A program made the position numbers and the translations under genes. The notes beneath the pieces were generated by a model that was given only the letters and a program-made list of their open reading frames with translations, did no database searches and was not told where the DNA came from. From Candidatus Thiodiazotropha endolucinida (GTDB lineage Bacteria > Pseudomonadota > Gammaproteobacteria > Chromatiales > Chromatiaceae), in NCBI RefSeq assembly GCF_001715975.1, contig NZ_MARB01000016.1, positions 1-64,000 on the forward strand: a stretch of 64,000 bases of DNA, read 5' to 3'. Positions 53,488-63,902 of this stretch are shown here, piece after piece; within the stretch, counting starts at the first letter, position 1; each line of letters starts with the position of its first letter.

Positions 53488-55563
53488 ATGTCACTTAATA
53501 TACTCATTGTCGAGGATCTGCCCTACGATGCCGAGTTGATGGCATTACGGCTCAGGGACGAGGGATTCGACCTGGACTACACCCGCGTGCAGAGGGAATC
53601 CGCCTATCTGGAGGCCCTTGAGAAATCACCGGACCTTATACTATGCGATTGGCACCTGCCTCAATTCAGTGGACAACGGGCCCTCTCCCTGCTGCGGCAA
53701 CAGAATCTCGACATTCCTTTCATCATCGTCTCCGGCGGCATCGGTGAAGAGGCAGCCGTCGATGCCCTGCGGCAGGGTGCCAACGATTATGTTTTGAAAG
53801 ACCGCCCGGCGAGACTGGGAGAAGCGGTAAGACGCGTTCTGATCGACAAACAACTGAGAATGGCGCACCGGACTGCGGAGGAAAAACTCCGTCTTGCGGA
53901 TCGGGCCTTTCAGAATACCGCAGAAGGGATCACAGTCACCGACGCAAGTGGCAACATCGTCTCTACAAATCCGGCCTTTGAGGCCATCACCGGTTATTCT
54001 CATGAAGAGGTGCTGGGACTGAATCCCCGAGTGCTGAAGTCGGGCCATCATTCAGACTCCTTTTACAAAGAGATGTGGGACACCCTCTTATTAACCGGCC
54101 ATTGGCGTGGAGAGATCTGGAATCGACGCAAGAACGGTGATGCCTACCCGGAATGGCTCACCATCAGTGCTGTTAAAGACGGCAACGACGAGACAACACA
54201 CTATGTTGGTGTATTTACAGATATCAGCCAGATCAAAGAGGCGCAGGATCAAATCAACTTTCTTGCCCACCACGATGCCCTGACCCGGTTACCCAACCGC
54301 GCCCTGTTCAGGGAGCGTTTCGATCATGCCCTGATGCATGCGAGGCGTGAAAATGCTTCCATCGCTTTGCTTTTTCTCGATCTGGACCGCTTCAAGACAG
54401 TCAATGACACCCTCGGACATCCCGTGGGCGATCAGGTGCTCCTGGAAGTCAGCAAGCGCATGAATCTAATCATCCGAGCCAGCGATACCCTGGCGCGGTT
54501 GGGAGGGGATGAGTTCGTGCTGCTCCTTGAGGAACAGACCGATGCTCAGCATGCCGCCGTAGTGGCCCGTAAACTGATCGACCTGTTTTCCAGGCCCATG
54601 ATCATCGGCGAGCATGAACTGGTGGTGACTGCAAGTATCGGTATAACCCTCTATCCTAATGACGGCGACGATCCGGACAAGCTGATCCGCCATGCCGACC
54701 GGGCGATGTACGAAGCCAAACAGCAAGGCCGCAATACCTACCGTTTTTTCACCCAGGCATTGACCGAGGGTGCGCTTGAACGTTTGATGATGGAGAACGA
54801 TTTGCGTCGCGCCGTCGCCCGCAACGAACTGATCCTGCACTATCAACCTATCGTGAATCTGGAGACCCGGCAGTTGCAGGGAATTGAGGCACTTGTTCGA
54901 TGGCAGCATCCGGAACAGGGCCTGATCGCGCCTGGTCTATTCATCGAACTCGCCGAAGAGATCGGTATCATCGGCGAAATCGGTCAGTGGGTTCTGCGTG
55001 CAGCATGCTCTCAGCTCGCCAGATGGGACCGCGACGGTTTTAAAGTACCCCGCATATCGGTCAATCTGTCAGTGCAACAAATCGACCGTGAAGGCCTGAT
55101 CACAATGGTGTCTGAGGAGTTGAACAGCAGCGGACTGTCACCTGAACGGCTGGAACTCGAGGTCACAGAGTCGATGTTGATACGCAATCCTGAATTGAGC
55201 CGTACCGTACTCAGCGAACTCCGGACTCTCGGAGTCAAATTTGCAATCGATGATTTCGGCACCGGTTACTCGAGTCTGGCCTACCTCAAGTTACTGCCCC
55301 TGGACCACCTCAAGATCGATCAATCCTTTGTGCGGGATATCGGTAAAGACGCCAATGATGAAGCGATCGTGCGGGCCATCATAGGGATGTCGAAAAGCCT
55401 TGGCCTCGAATCGGTCGCCGAAGGTGTGGAGGAGGCGCATCAAGCCCGGTTTTTACAACAGGCCGGCAGCGATCTTGCGCAGGGTTATCTCTACAGCCGT
55501 CCACTGCCGGCTGATGAGATATTCAGTAACTGGATTCGGACTGAAAACACAGAGACGATATAG
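53488..55563 (+). CDS. REC-PAS-GGDEF-EAL response regulator
   Basis: A 691-residue cytoplasmic c-di-GMP protein. Receiver (ILIVEDLPYDAELM; phosphoacceptor in LILCDWHLPQFSG), PAS (FQNTAEGITVTDASG), GGDEF intact (LGGDEFVLL, about residue 339), and EAL intact (GIEALVRWQHPEQG, with DDFGTGYSSL and EGVEE). It can in principle both make and degrade c-di-GMP. It lies seven bases after the Rcp1-like receiver, so the three genes form one signalling unit. Confidence 0.94.
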   Translation: MSLNILIVEDLPYDAELMALRLRDEGFDLDYTRVQRESAYLEALEKSPDLILCDWHLPQFSGQRALSLLRQQNLDIPFIIVSGGIGEEAAVDALRQGANDYVLKDRPARLGEAVRRVLIDKQLRMAHRTAEEKLRLADRAFQNTAEGITVTDASGNIVSTNPAFEAITGYSHEEVLGLNPRVLKSGHHSDSFYKEMWDTLLLTGHWRGEIWNRRKNGDAYPEWLTISAVKDGNDETTHYVGVFTDISQIKEAQDQINFLAHHDALTRLPNRALFRERFDHALMHARRENASIALLFLDLDRFKTVNDTLGHPVGDQVLLEVSKRMNLIIRASDTLARLGGDEFVLLLEEQTDAQHAAVVARKLIDLFSRPMIIGEHELVVTASIGITLYPNDGDDPDKLIRHADRAMYEAKQQGRNTYRFFTQALTEGALERLMMENDLRRAVARNELILHYQPIVNLETRQLQGIEALVRWQHPEQGLIAPGLFIELAEEIGIIGEIGQWVLRAACSQLARWDRDGFKVPRISVNLSVQQIDREGLITMVSEELNSSGLSPERLELEVTESMLIRNPELSRTVLSELRTLGVKFAIDDFGTGYSSLAYLKLLPLDHLKIDQSFVRDIGKDANDEAIVRAIIGMSKSLGLESVAEGVEEAHQARFLQQAGSDLAQGYLYSRPLPADEIFSNWIRTENTETI

Positions 55564-55644
55564 TGCCGTTATACTCTCCACCTCCATCATTTCAAACACG
55601 ATCAACAGCATAAACCGACACTGCATCCCAGTTAGGCGACAGAT

Positions 55645-55666
55645 AAAAAAAGCACTCAGGGCAAAC
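55645..55666. repeat. 22-base copy of the tRNA-Val terminator segment
   Basis: The stretch aaaaaaagcactcagggcaa (and two more bases) also occurs at about 59385-59406, where it is one arm and loop of the tRNA-Val terminator. Here the other arm is missing. It lies in the 55564-55855 gap, which otherwise holds only the promoter region of the next gene. Confidence 0.55.
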
Positions 55667-55855
55667 TAAAAGTCAAGATTTACCTGTGCTACCCAGTCAA
55701 TATTAGATTAAAGCAAGCATACGCCAGGAGTTATTAGCGAAAGTTAACATAGTTTGGATTTATTCCAATAATCTCACTGATTGGCCTTGAAACCTCATTT
55801 TCACTATATTTACTGCGAAGAGTGTTCGGAATAATTATCTTAGAGGAGGTGCGGG

Positions 55856-56605
55856 ATGCAAAAGCAAACAGGAGATTCCAACGGGGATATTGTTCCTCTC
55901 TACGCACCTTGCCGTAAGCTCTCTATCGGCGACCCTTTCAGATGGTTGAAGATGGGGTGGCAGGATTTCAAGCGCACACCTTGGCACAGCTTGGCATACG
56001 GTTTGGCATTCGTCTTTTTCGGTTGGCTGTTTCTTTATGTTGCATTGGCCAATGATAATAATGCCTTGATCGTCAGCCTCATTTTTGGCTTCCTGATCAT
56101 GGGGCCCGTGCTCTGCTTCGGTCTTTACGACATCAGCCATCAACTCGAACAGAACCACAAGCCAACATTCCGTCACGAGCGCCAGAAGGCTTTCCATGAA
56201 ATGGGACACGAGCGTTTATTCGCGACGATGATGAGTATGTTGTTAGTACTCCTGTTCATGGTGCTATCGATAATGGCCGGGATAGAGCCGGAATTCGGGC
56301 AGACTACAGGCTCTTATGTGGTGGCGTCTTTGTTGATCGCCATGGTTTTTGCAGGCCTGGCCTTTTGTACAAGTGTGTTCACACTACCGATGATTCTGCA
56401 CCAGGATACCGATGGAGCGACAGCGATATTAACCAGTATCAATGCGGTATTGCGAAATACGCGGGTATTGGCGCTCTGGGCTTTAATAATCTTCGTATTG
56501 ACGGCTGTAGGATTCGTGACTCTGATCGGTCTCGCGTTGATAGCACCCGTGCTCGGTTATGCCACTTGGCACGGGTACCGTGAGACGATCATCACGAAGG
56601 GATAA
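55856..56605 (+). CDS. DUF2189 integral membrane protein
   Basis: A 249-residue membrane protein of the DUF2189 family, with about six hydrophobic segments. The N-terminal YAPCRKLSIGDPFRWLKMGWQDFKRTP is characteristic, followed by the first transmembrane segment. A strong RBS (GAGGAGGTG) precedes the ATG. Function is unknown. It stands alone with a terminator 43 bases after its stop. Confidence 0.9.
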   Translation: MQKQTGDSNGDIVPLYAPCRKLSIGDPFRWLKMGWQDFKRTPWHSLAYGLAFVFFGWLFLYVALANDNNALIVSLIFGFLIMGPVLCFGLYDISHQLEQNHKPTFRHERQKAFHEMGHERLFATMMSMLLVLLFMVLSIMAGIEPEFGQTTGSYVVASLLIAMVFAGLAFCTSVFTLPMILHQDTDGATAILTSINAVLRNTRVLALWALIIFVLTAVGFVTLIGLALIAPVLGYATWHGYRETIITKG

Positions 56606-56647
56606 GAAGCAAGCCAGTAGGCAAGCGGCTTAACCGTTCAAGATAAC

Positions 56648-56669
56648 CGGCTCCTTGGGAGCCGTTTTA
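56648..56669 (+). terminator. Terminator of the DUF2189 gene
   Basis: The 7-bp stem cggctcc/ggagccg with a three-base loop is followed by TTTTATT. The remaining DNA to 56833 shows no gene. Confidence 0.88.
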
Positions 56670-56833
56670 TTAGTGCCTGTTGCAACGCACAATCATAATC
56701 GAAAGACCGCTTGATCGATTTTATTGGACTCCTCGGGGGACGGACCTAACGTATTTCAAGCCTAACTGCTGAGAAGTGCCATTACTTGCCACCTTCAGGC
56801 ACAAAAATAGTTGCTTATCGGAGTTTCCGGTAT

Positions 56834-58054
56834 CTATTCAGCTGGAATCGCGAATAACACAACAAATGCCAGAATGGTTGCCAAGGTGGCAAAGTTACCG
56901 AAGCGCAACCAGTAGGCTTTGTGTTCGCGATGATGGTGGTTCACGAAAAGGGCAACCACACACTGCAGCAGGTAATACAGTGCGAAAGCACGGGAAGCGA
57001 GGGCGATGATCTCCAGCAGGTCTGCGGTCCATATCAATGCAATGGCGAAGACCGATACCACCAGGTAACCCTTGTTGGACGATAATCTCCCCCTGCTGGT
57101 TTCACTCGCCAGACCTCCGGCACCGACGGTATCGGCAACACCTGCGCTGAACTGGCTCATGACTGCGGCCACAATCAGCATCAAGGGCAGTGCGGTTGCC
57201 GCCAGTCCGGTTGCGGTCACTATGTCTGCGATCCGGATATGCGCGAGATCGAGGTGTTGCACGATCGGCAGCAATACGATGACGGATACCACATACAGGA
57301 CACCTGAAATCAGTTGCGCCCGACGCATGGTTTGTACACGCATATCGGCATGATATTTTTCACCCAGAAACCGCGATGTCTCGAATCCCTGCACGACCAG
57401 CAAAATACCGGCCAGCATAAACGCCTTGGTCATCCAGCTTCTTTCCTGGATATCAAAGACGAGCTGTTGTTCGGACTGAATGAAGTTGTAGTCGTATACA
57501 GCTACCCCGATCAACAGTGCGGCAACAATGGACAGTTGGATGGACATTGCATACGCTTCAAGTTTCTCAAGTCCCCCCAGTCCGCGCAGAAAACCGGTCA
57601 CGGCGATAAAAACTATGATGATTGTCGTCAGGGTTCTTTCCCAGCCGAAGGCATCCACAAATCCCAGGTAGTTCAGCAAAAAAGACGACAGCAATGACAG
57701 ATAGAACGCAACTGCAGTTACGTAAGCGAGGGAAAGCGCGGCATTGGCAACAAAATCGATTTTGTATATCCACGGGTGAGCATTCTTATCGTGCAGGAGG
57801 GGCTCGGCATGAATAATATTGAAACGAATCACACCGCCAATGGCATAGGCGAGTACAACGATGACAATGACTGCGAGAGGAGAATAGACGCCGATCACGC
57901 TCGCAAGCATTGGAGCTATGATCAGAAACCCGCTGCCGATTATGGAGGAGAGTGGCGTGAGTGTCGTCTGCCAGGACACATTTTTGAGTAAGCGAGGATG
58001 GAACATGATCAGCAATACAACGGCTGCAATAACCACAAGTATGACGTTCAGCAT
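56834..58054 (-). CDS. APC-superfamily transporter-like membrane protein
   Basis: A 406-residue protein with about eleven hydrophobic segments. The first conserved region (LSSIIGSGFLIIAPMLASVIG, about residues 36-56) with unwound GSG resembles LeuT-fold (APC-superfamily) transporters; QGFETSRFLGEKYHAD is a further feature. Substrate unknown, with amino acid or metal transport both possible. A His-rich spot (NHHHREHK) lies near the C-terminus. It is followed upstream by a universal stress protein gene on the same strand, about 190 bases away. Confidence 0.75.
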   Translation of the reverse strand: MLNVILVVIAAVVLLIMFHPRLLKNVSWQTTLTPLSSIIGSGFLIIAPMLASVIGVYSPLAVIVIVVLAYAIGGVIRFNIIHAEPLLHDKNAHPWIYKIDFVANAALSLAYVTAVAFYLSLLSSFLLNYLGFVDAFGWERTLTTIIIVFIAVTGFLRGLGGLEKLEAYAMSIQLSIVAALLIGVAVYDYNFIQSEQQLVFDIQERSWMTKAFMLAGILLVVQGFETSRFLGEKYHADMRVQTMRRAQLISGVLYVVSVIVLLPIVQHLDLAHIRIADIVTATGLAATALPLMLIVAAVMSQFSAGVADTVGAGGLASETSRGRLSSNKGYLVVSVFAIALIWTADLLEIIALASRAFALYYLLQCVVALFVNHHHREHKAYWLRFGNFATLATILAFVVLFAIPAE

Positions 58055-58243
58055 ATGTCCGTCCGTTTTTTTTTAGAATTCCCTGCAAAAACCTACCGCA
58101 ACAGGGGGTAATTCTTGTTATCTTAGTTAGTATTATGGCCAGTATGACACTATGAACGTCAGGAGTGTGTTGGGGAAAACCCTATAAACGCTCTTGGCTG
58201 GGAGTTGCTGTATTGGAATGTTAGATCTGACGCTGTTTCTACT

Positions 58244-58684
58244 TCAGGTACGTTGATGTGTTGGGACAACGAGTATCGGGCATTGGGATTTATGAAGAAT
58301 CCCCTCGCTGACGCTACCCACAAGAAGCTGATACATCGCACTTCGTCCATGAGTACCTACAACAATCATATCCACATCCAGATCCGATGCCTCCTTAAGA
58401 ATTGTTTCTATTGTTGGCCCATGCACAAGAAGCGCTGTCGTTTCCAGGCCTTCTTTGCGCAATCGCTTCGCTATTTCTTGGATCTGGCGATGCTCACGAT
58501 GGAATTTTTCCGCAAGGGACTCTCGGGCCGCTTGCGGATCTGCTCTGAATTCCAGGACGTCCGGCTCAGGCTCTGCGTTATGCAGGATCCACACCTTTGC
58601 TGAAAATGCCTTGGCGATTTCTTCCGCCTTTTCCACAATTATCTGTGTGGAATCAGAAAGGTCCACTGCCACCAAAAGTTTCAT
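58244..58684 (-). CDS. Universal stress protein (UspA family)
   Basis: A 146-residue UspA-type protein. It begins MKLLVAVDLSDSTQIIVEKA and has the ATP-binding type motif VGTHGRSAMYQLLVGSVSEGIL (G-2x-G-9x-G-S/T pattern) near the C-terminus, ending CPILVVPT. It is transcribed toward the APC-type gene and could regulate or accompany it, as Usp proteins near transporters sometimes do. Confidence 0.93.
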   Translation of the reverse strand: MKLLVAVDLSDSTQIIVEKAEEIAKAFSAKVWILHNAEPEPDVLEFRADPQAARESLAEKFHREHRQIQEIAKRLRKEGLETTALLVHGPTIETILKEASDLDVDMIVVGTHGRSAMYQLLVGSVSEGILHKSQCPILVVPTHQRT

Positions 58685-59383
58685 ATCTTCTCTCCATCAG
58701 TTACGCACCATAGTACCAAACTGTATTCGACCGACCAATCGATCAGACTAAGTGGTATTCATAAACCAGTTCCTTCCAACCCTTATGGAATCCACGGTCG
58801 TTCCTCAGGGGACCACGGGAACATAACCGGAACTGGCCGCCCATACACAAGATTTCGCTCTTCTAATCCCATATTCTCGATGCTGCTTCAGCGGATTGTT
58901 TGGGTAAGTATGGTCATCATGGCACAGATGAGCACGAATGACCGTTCAGGGTCGTAAACGACCATCGTACACAGCCAAACTAAATGTCTGCTCCTGGCAA
59001 ATTACAGGGGGAATATATATGCCTCGCAACTTCATGGCAGGATTTAAGATAAAGGCCTTGTCGGTTCTGTATATACTCCAGTTACTTGCCAGGTGATTGT
59101 TAACAGGCTCTATGTAGTTTGGCAGTTTCAAGTGAAGGGTCAGACTTTTTACCAGGCCTTTCATCTGACGCAGTCGCTATCGCGCCTGCTCCGCTGAAGG
59201 CAGCGGTAATGAATCAAAATATGGGAGTTTCACCCATATTTCGTGACCACATATAATTACAGAAGCGATCTGTTTAAAAAGATAGATTTACCGGACGGTT
59301 ACGATTCAAATCCAAATTATAATCCTACAAGGGAATATTGATATCTCTGAAAATAAACTTTTCAGCCCAAGGCCATTTAGGCA
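58685..59383. other. Intergenic region without a supported gene
   Basis: About 700 bases. Short open frames here look like chance. A perfect 9-bp stem (59217-59225 with 59233-59241, aaatatggg/cccatattt, seven-base loop) is the only strong structure. A fragment gttaacaggctc near 59098 resembles part of the MITE-like repeat ends seen at 11402. Confidence 0.4.
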
Positions 59384-59417
59384 CAAAAAAAGCACTCAGG
59401 GCAAACCATAAGTGCTT
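59384..59417 (-). terminator. Terminator of tRNA-Val
   Basis: On the minus strand AAGCACT pairs with AGTGCTT around about fourteen bases, followed by a run of T. It begins about nine bases after the tRNA CCA end. One arm and the loop are duplicated at 55645. Confidence 0.8.
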
Positions 59418-59425
59418 GTTTTCAT

Positions 59426-59502
<77 letters not shown>

Positions 59503-59667
59503 TTGAGACGGCGAATCATACAGGTTGCCCCATATCCATTGCAACCCCGCCACTCCAACGAATGAATTGTAGTCTTTCATGCCACCAGTTGATCCATGCC
59601 GGTGCTATCCTTTGACCAGATATGCAACCTGGAAAAGGGCGACCTTAAAGAAGGGTTCGATGGTGGG

Positions 59668-60321
59668 TCAGCGTGATCCGCTAAGTGGCACAAATGAGAC
59701 AGGGAGGAGTCTGGTTATTTTCACGGTCCCGTATTGGTCTTTCTTCACCAGCAGCAGATCCTGGCTGTAGGGCCGTTCTCCCACCGGTAGTACAAGACGC
59801 CCTCCCGGGGCAAGCTGATCGATCAGCGGTTGTGGGATATGCTCAACGGCTGCTGTCACCATGATGGCATCGAAGGGCGCCATTTCTGACCAACCGTAAT
59901 AACCGTCGCCCACCTGGAAGCTTATATTTGTATAACCGGCTTTTTCTAGACGACGGCGGGACTTTTTTGCCAATGCCGGGATGATCTCGATGCTATAGAG
60001 ATGATCGACCAATTCCGCCAATACGGCGGTCTGGTAGCCCGATCCGGTACCCACTTCAAGTATCTTGTCGTCTCTATTCGGCGCCATCAGGTCTGTCATC
60101 AGGGCGACGATGAATGGTTGCGAAATGGTTTGACCCTTGCCGATAGGCAGCGGACTGTTGTCGTAGGCATGGGGACGAAAGGATTTATTGACGAAACGCT
60201 GTCGCGGCACTCGACTCATGGCGGCCAGAACATGATCATTGAGATGGTCCAGACCCGTCATGCGGCAGGCGTAGTTCGCCTCCGCCTGTATATCACTGAG
60301 CATTCTTTGAACATCGCCCAT
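59668..60321 (-). CDS. Protein-L-isoaspartate O-methyltransferase family protein
   Basis: A 217-residue PCMT-family methyltransferase. The N-terminal region has AAMSRVPRQRFV and PIGKGQTISQPFIVALM, motif I is ILEVGTGSGYQTAVLA, and late motifs are DAIMVTAAVEHIP and APGGRLVLPVG. PCMT repairs isoaspartyl residues. This short form lacks some features of surE-linked pcm, and the gene stands alone rather than with surE/rpoS, so a different methyl acceptor is possible. The gap 59503-59667 shows nothing coding. Confidence 0.9.
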   Translation of the reverse strand: MGDVQRMLSDIQAEANYACRMTGLDHLNDHVLAAMSRVPRQRFVNKSFRPHAYDNSPLPIGKGQTISQPFIVALMTDLMAPNRDDKILEVGTGSGYQTAVLAELVDHLYSIEIIPALAKKSRRRLEKAGYTNISFQVGDGYYGWSEMAPFDAIMVTAAVEHIPQPLIDQLAPGGRLVLPVGERPYSQDLLLVKKDQYGTVKITRLLPVSFVPLSGSR

Positions 60322-60417
60322 ATTCAGTACTTATGCCTCAGTGTGTTTGCCTGTTTGAGTTTACAACAGATGTGCCATTTGGAATGACTTTAATTCTAGA
60401 AGAAAGATGAGAGAAAT

Positions 60418-60440
60418 AAAGTATTTATTTTAAATACTTT
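60418..60440. terminator. AT-rich palindrome downstream of uvrB
   Basis: aaagtattta (60418-60427) pairs perfectly with 60431-60440 around TTT. Lying between uvrB and the PCMT gene, both on the minus strand, it may be a weak terminator of uvrB, with a downstream A/T-rich tract. It is low in GC, so the call is tentative. Confidence 0.4.
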
Positions 60441-60504
60441 ATATTTCCCTTCTTAATATCGGGCAATATCGCCACCAAGGTAAATGTTGCTAATTGTCAA
60501 GTAT

Positions 60505-62511
60505 TTACACTACCAATCCCCGATCCTGCAGGCTCTTGATCTGATCACGGATCTTAGCCGCCTCCTCGAATTCAAGATCCTGGGCATGGCGATACATCTG
60601 TTGCTCCAATTGTTGGATCCGCTTTGCCATCTGTGATGGCGAGAGGCCCGCATACTCCATCTCCTCTTCCGCCACCCTGGCATAACGCTTGGCGCTGAGC
60701 TGACCCCCTGGATAGGCAGTTTCCATGACGTCCGAAATCGATTTCAGGATGGTCTGGGGTGTGATGCCATTGACCCGGTTATAGTCAATCTGCCTGGCCC
60801 GCCGCCGATTGGTCTCATCGATCGCCCGTTCCATCGAGCCGGTAATCTGATCCGCGTAAAGGATCGCCATGCCGTTGGCATTGCGCGCGGCACGGCCAAT
60901 CGTTTGGATCAAGGAGCCTTCTGAACGCAGAAATCCCTCTTTATCCGCATCCAGGATGGCTACCAGGGAGACCTCCGGCATATCCAGGCCTTCGCGCAAC
61001 AGATTGATACCGACCAATACATCGAACTCACCCAGGCGCAGATCACGAATGATCTCAACCCGCTCCACCGTATCGATATCGGAATGGAGATAACGCACGC
61101 GCACATCATGATCACCGAGATAGTCGGTGAGATCTTCCGCCATACGCTTGGTTAGGGTGGTCACCAAAACACGCTCTTTTCTCGCCACCCGCAGCCGTAT
61201 CTCGGAGAGAAGGTCGTCGACCTGTGTGCTCGCCGGTCTGACCTCGAGCTGAGGATCGACCAGACCGGTTGGACGGACCACCTGCTCGACAATGGCACCC
61301 GAGTGATCGATCTCATAATCGCGCGGTGTCGCGCTGACATAGATGGTCTGCGGGGCTCGATATTCGAACTCTTCGAACCGCAGCGGCCGGTTGTCGAGTG
61401 CGGAGGGAAGGCGAAATCCGTACTCAACCAATGTCTCCTTGCGCGATCTGTCGCCACGATACATACCGCCGAGTTGCGGTATGGTGACATGACTCTCATC
61501 CACCACCAGCAAGGCCTCATCCGGCAGGTAGTCGAACAGGGTTGGAGGCGGTTCACCAGCAGCCCGTCCGGAGAGAAAGCGGGAGTAGTTTTCAATACCT
61601 GAGCAGTAACCCAACTCGGTGATCATCTCGATGTCAAAACGGGTGCGTTGATCGAGGCGTTGCGCCTCCACCAGCTTATTCGACGAATCCAGCTGCTTCA
61701 GTCGCTGCTGCAGTTCCAACTTAATCTGATCCACCGCCTGCAACAGGGTCTCCCTCGGTGTCACATAGTGGCTCTTGGGATAGACCGAGTAGCGCGGCAC
61801 CTTGCGTTTGATCTCACCGGTGAGTGGATCGAACACGGAGAGACTCTCGATCTCATCATCGAACAACTCCACCCGTACCGCCTCGGCGTCCGATTCCGCC
61901 GGATAGATATCGATCACTTCACCCCGTACACGAAATGTCGCTCGGTGCAGTTCCACATCATTGCGCTTGTATTGCAGCTCTGCCAAACGTCGCAGGATGG
62001 CCCGCTGATCGATGATCTCGCCACGACTCAGGTGTAACATCATCCCCAGATAGGCACGCGGGTCGCCCAGACCATAGATAGAAGAGACCGTGGCCACGAT
62101 AATCGTATCCGGGCGTTCCAGCAGGGCCTTGGTTGCCGACAGGCGCATCTGCTCGATATGGTCATTGATGGAAGCGTCCTTCTCGATAAAGGTATCGGAT
62201 GCGGGCACATAGGCTTCTGGCTGATAGTAGTCGTAGTAGGATACAAAATACTCGACCGCATTTTCGGGAAAGAACTCCTTGAATTCCCCATACAACTGGG
62301 CAGCCAGGGTCTTGTTGGGGGCCAGCATCAAGGTTGGGCGTTGCAGCCGTTGAATGACATTGGCGATGGTAAAGGTTTTACCCGAACCGGTGACACCCAA
62401 CAGGGTCATGCCGGCCTCACCGTCCCTCAAACCCTCCTCGAGACAACTGATTGCCTCCGGCTGGTCGCCTGCGGGAGAGAAATTTGCAATTAATTTGAAC
62501 GCTTTGCTCAT
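60505..62511 (-). CDS. uvrB: Excinuclease ABC subunit B
   Basis: A 668-residue UvrB, the damage-verifying helicase subunit of nucleotide excision repair. It starts [20 protein letters not shown], has Walker [10 protein letters not shown], the beta-hairpin [14 protein letters not shown]-type VVDESHVTI, motif [11 protein letters not shown], and a C-terminal UVR domain ([23 protein letters not shown]) for UvrC contact. The start at 62511 matches the family; an in-frame ATG at 62526 would add five residues and neither has a good SD. Confidence 0.97.
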   Translation of the reverse strand: MSKAFKLIANFSPAGDQPEAISCLEEGLRDGEAGMTLLGVTGSGKTFTIANVIQRLQRPTLMLAPNKTLAAQLYGEFKEFFPENAVEYFVSYYDYYQPEAYVPASDTFIEKDASINDHIEQMRLSATKALLERPDTIIVATVSSIYGLGDPRAYLGMMLHLSRGEIIDQRAILRRLAELQYKRNDVELHRATFRVRGEVIDIYPAESDAEAVRVELFDDEIESLSVFDPLTGEIKRKVPRYSVYPKSHYVTPRETLLQAVDQIKLELQQRLKQLDSSNKLVEAQRLDQRTRFDIEMITELGYCSGIENYSRFLSGRAAGEPPPTLFDYLPDEALLVVDESHVTIPQLGGMYRGDRSRKETLVEYGFRLPSALDNRPLRFEEFEYRAPQTIYVSATPRDYEIDHSGAIVEQVVRPTGLVDPQLEVRPASTQVDDLLSEIRLRVARKERVLVTTLTKRMAEDLTDYLGDHDVRVRYLHSDIDTVERVEIIRDLRLGEFDVLVGINLLREGLDMPEVSLVAILDADKEGFLRSEGSLIQTIGRAARNANGMAILYADQITGSMERAIDETNRRRARQIDYNRVNGITPQTILKSISDVMETAYPGGQLSAKRYARVAEEEMEYAGLSPSQMAKRIQQLEQQMYRHAQDLEFEEAAKIRDQIKSLQDRGLVV

Positions 62512-62617
62512 TTGGGGATTCTTCATCGTGCTTGAATTGGCTATTATGACATCCCAACAACGCCATCACCGAGTGGCTTTTTTATCAATCCGTCGATCAG
62601 CCGCTTCGCTGATGTTT

Positions 62618-62637
62618 GAGAACCAGGGATAAAAACA
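62618..62637 (-). promoter_or_regulatory. Weak LexA-like half-site upstream of uvrB
   Basis: On the minus strand TACTGTTTTTATCCCTGG has the left half of a LexA box (TACTG) but ends in TGG instead of CAG. It resembles the spacing of the E. coli uvrB site but is incomplete. It also directly precedes the plus-strand aminotransferase start. Confidence 0.25.
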
Positions 62638-62640
62638 GTA

Positions 62641-63828
62641 ATGAATGCACAACTCTCCAGTCGCGTACAAGCCGTCAAACCCTCTCCCACCCTTGCAGTT
62701 ACCACCCGTGCCGCCGAGATGCGGGCTGCAGGAAAGGATGTCATCGGACTGGGTGCGGGAGAACCGGATTTCGACACGCCTGACCATATTAAATCCGCCG
62801 CCATCAATGCCATCAACGACGGCTTTACGAAATATACTGCGGTCGATGGCACACCGGCCCTGAAGCAGGCAATCAGAGACAAATTCCAGGGCGACAACGG
62901 ATTTGACTACGCAGCCGATCAGATATTGGTCTCATGCGGGGGTAAGCAGAGTTTTTACAATCTGGCCCAGGCCGTACTCGATCCTGGCGATGAGGTAATC
63001 ATCCCCGCACCCTATTGGGTCTCCTACCCCGATATGTCGATTCTGGCAGGTGGAGTGCCTGTGCTGGTTTCCGCCGGTGCTGCTCAGAATTTCAAGATCA
63101 ATGCCCAGCAACTGGCAGCGGCGATCACTGAAAAGACCAAGCTATTCGTCATCAACAGCCCCTCCAACCCCACCGGTATGGCCTACAGCCGGGAGGAGCT
63201 GGCCGCACTGGGTGAGGTGCTGAAAGAGCACCCCAGAATATTGATCGCAACCGATGATATGTATGAACATATCCTCTGGCCGGGAAACAGCTTCGTCAAT
63301 ATTCTCAACGCCTGCCCGGAACTCAAGGATCGCACGCTGGTCTTGAACGGGGTCTCAAAAGCCTACTCCATGACCGGATGGCGCATCGGATATGCCGGTG
63401 GTCCCGCAGATATCATCAAGGCCATGAAAAAGATCCAGTCTCAGAGCACTTCGAATCCCACCTCCATTTCGCAAGTGGCGGCGCAGGCGGCACTCGAAGG
63501 ACCCCAGGAGTGTATTCAGGAGATGTTGACCGCCTTCAAGGCACGTCATGATTACGTGGTCGAGCGCCTCAACGGCATGCCTGGCATCGACTGCCTGCCG
63601 AGTGACGGCACTTTCTATTGCTTCCCGAACGTGGAAGGCGCTCTGGCCTCTCTGGAGGGTCTCGGCAATGATCTGGAACTCTCGGAGTACTTGATCACGG
63701 AAGCAGGTGTGGCGCTGGTGCCGGGCACTGCATTCGGGCTTTCCGGACATGTGCGCATCTCCATCGCGACCAGTCAGGAAAACCTGGAAAAGGCCCTGGA
63801 CCGGATTGAAGGCGTACTCAAGACCTGA
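62641..63828 (+). CDS. aspC: Class I aminotransferase (aspartate/prephenate type)
   Basis: A 395-residue PLP-dependent class I aminotransferase of the I-gamma/Ib type used by many bacteria for aspartate or prephenate transamination. It has GLGAGEPDFDTPDHIK, the pre-lysine region VLNGVSKAYSMTGWRIGYAG with the PLP lysine (about residue 240), INSPSNPTG and the C-terminal substrate Arg in HVRISIATS. It is divergent from uvrB. The exact substrate (aspartate or prephenate) cannot be told from sequence alone. Confidence 0.92.
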   Translation: MNAQLSSRVQAVKPSPTLAVTTRAAEMRAAGKDVIGLGAGEPDFDTPDHIKSAAINAINDGFTKYTAVDGTPALKQAIRDKFQGDNGFDYAADQILVSCGGKQSFYNLAQAVLDPGDEVIIPAPYWVSYPDMSILAGGVPVLVSAGAAQNFKINAQQLAAAITEKTKLFVINSPSNPTGMAYSREELAALGEVLKEHPRILIATDDMYEHILWPGNSFVNILNACPELKDRTLVLNGVSKAYSMTGWRIGYAGGPADIIKAMKKIQSQSTSNPTSISQVAAQAALEGPQECIQEMLTAFKARHDYVVERLNGMPGIDCLPSDGTFYCFPNVEGALASLEGLGNDLELSEYLITEAGVALVPGTAFGLSGHVRISIATSQENLEKALDRIEGVLKT

Positions 63829-63858
63829 TACTCGCGCCTCTCTGGCCAGGCAGTATCA

Positions 63859-63877
63859 AGGGCGCTGGATGCGCCCT
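63859..63877. other. Stem-loop between aspC and the prepilin gene
   Basis: agggcgc (63859-63865) pairs with gcgccct (63871-63877) around five bases; no T run follows, so termination is uncertain. Confidence 0.4.
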
Positions 63878-63902
63878 GCCGATCTCCAAGGAGGGAGAAA
63901 AC

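Noticed and set aside
58946-59164. Small minus-strand frame of 72 codons
   Set aside because: Partly overlaps a repeat fragment (gttaacaggc), no RBS, no recognisable motif.
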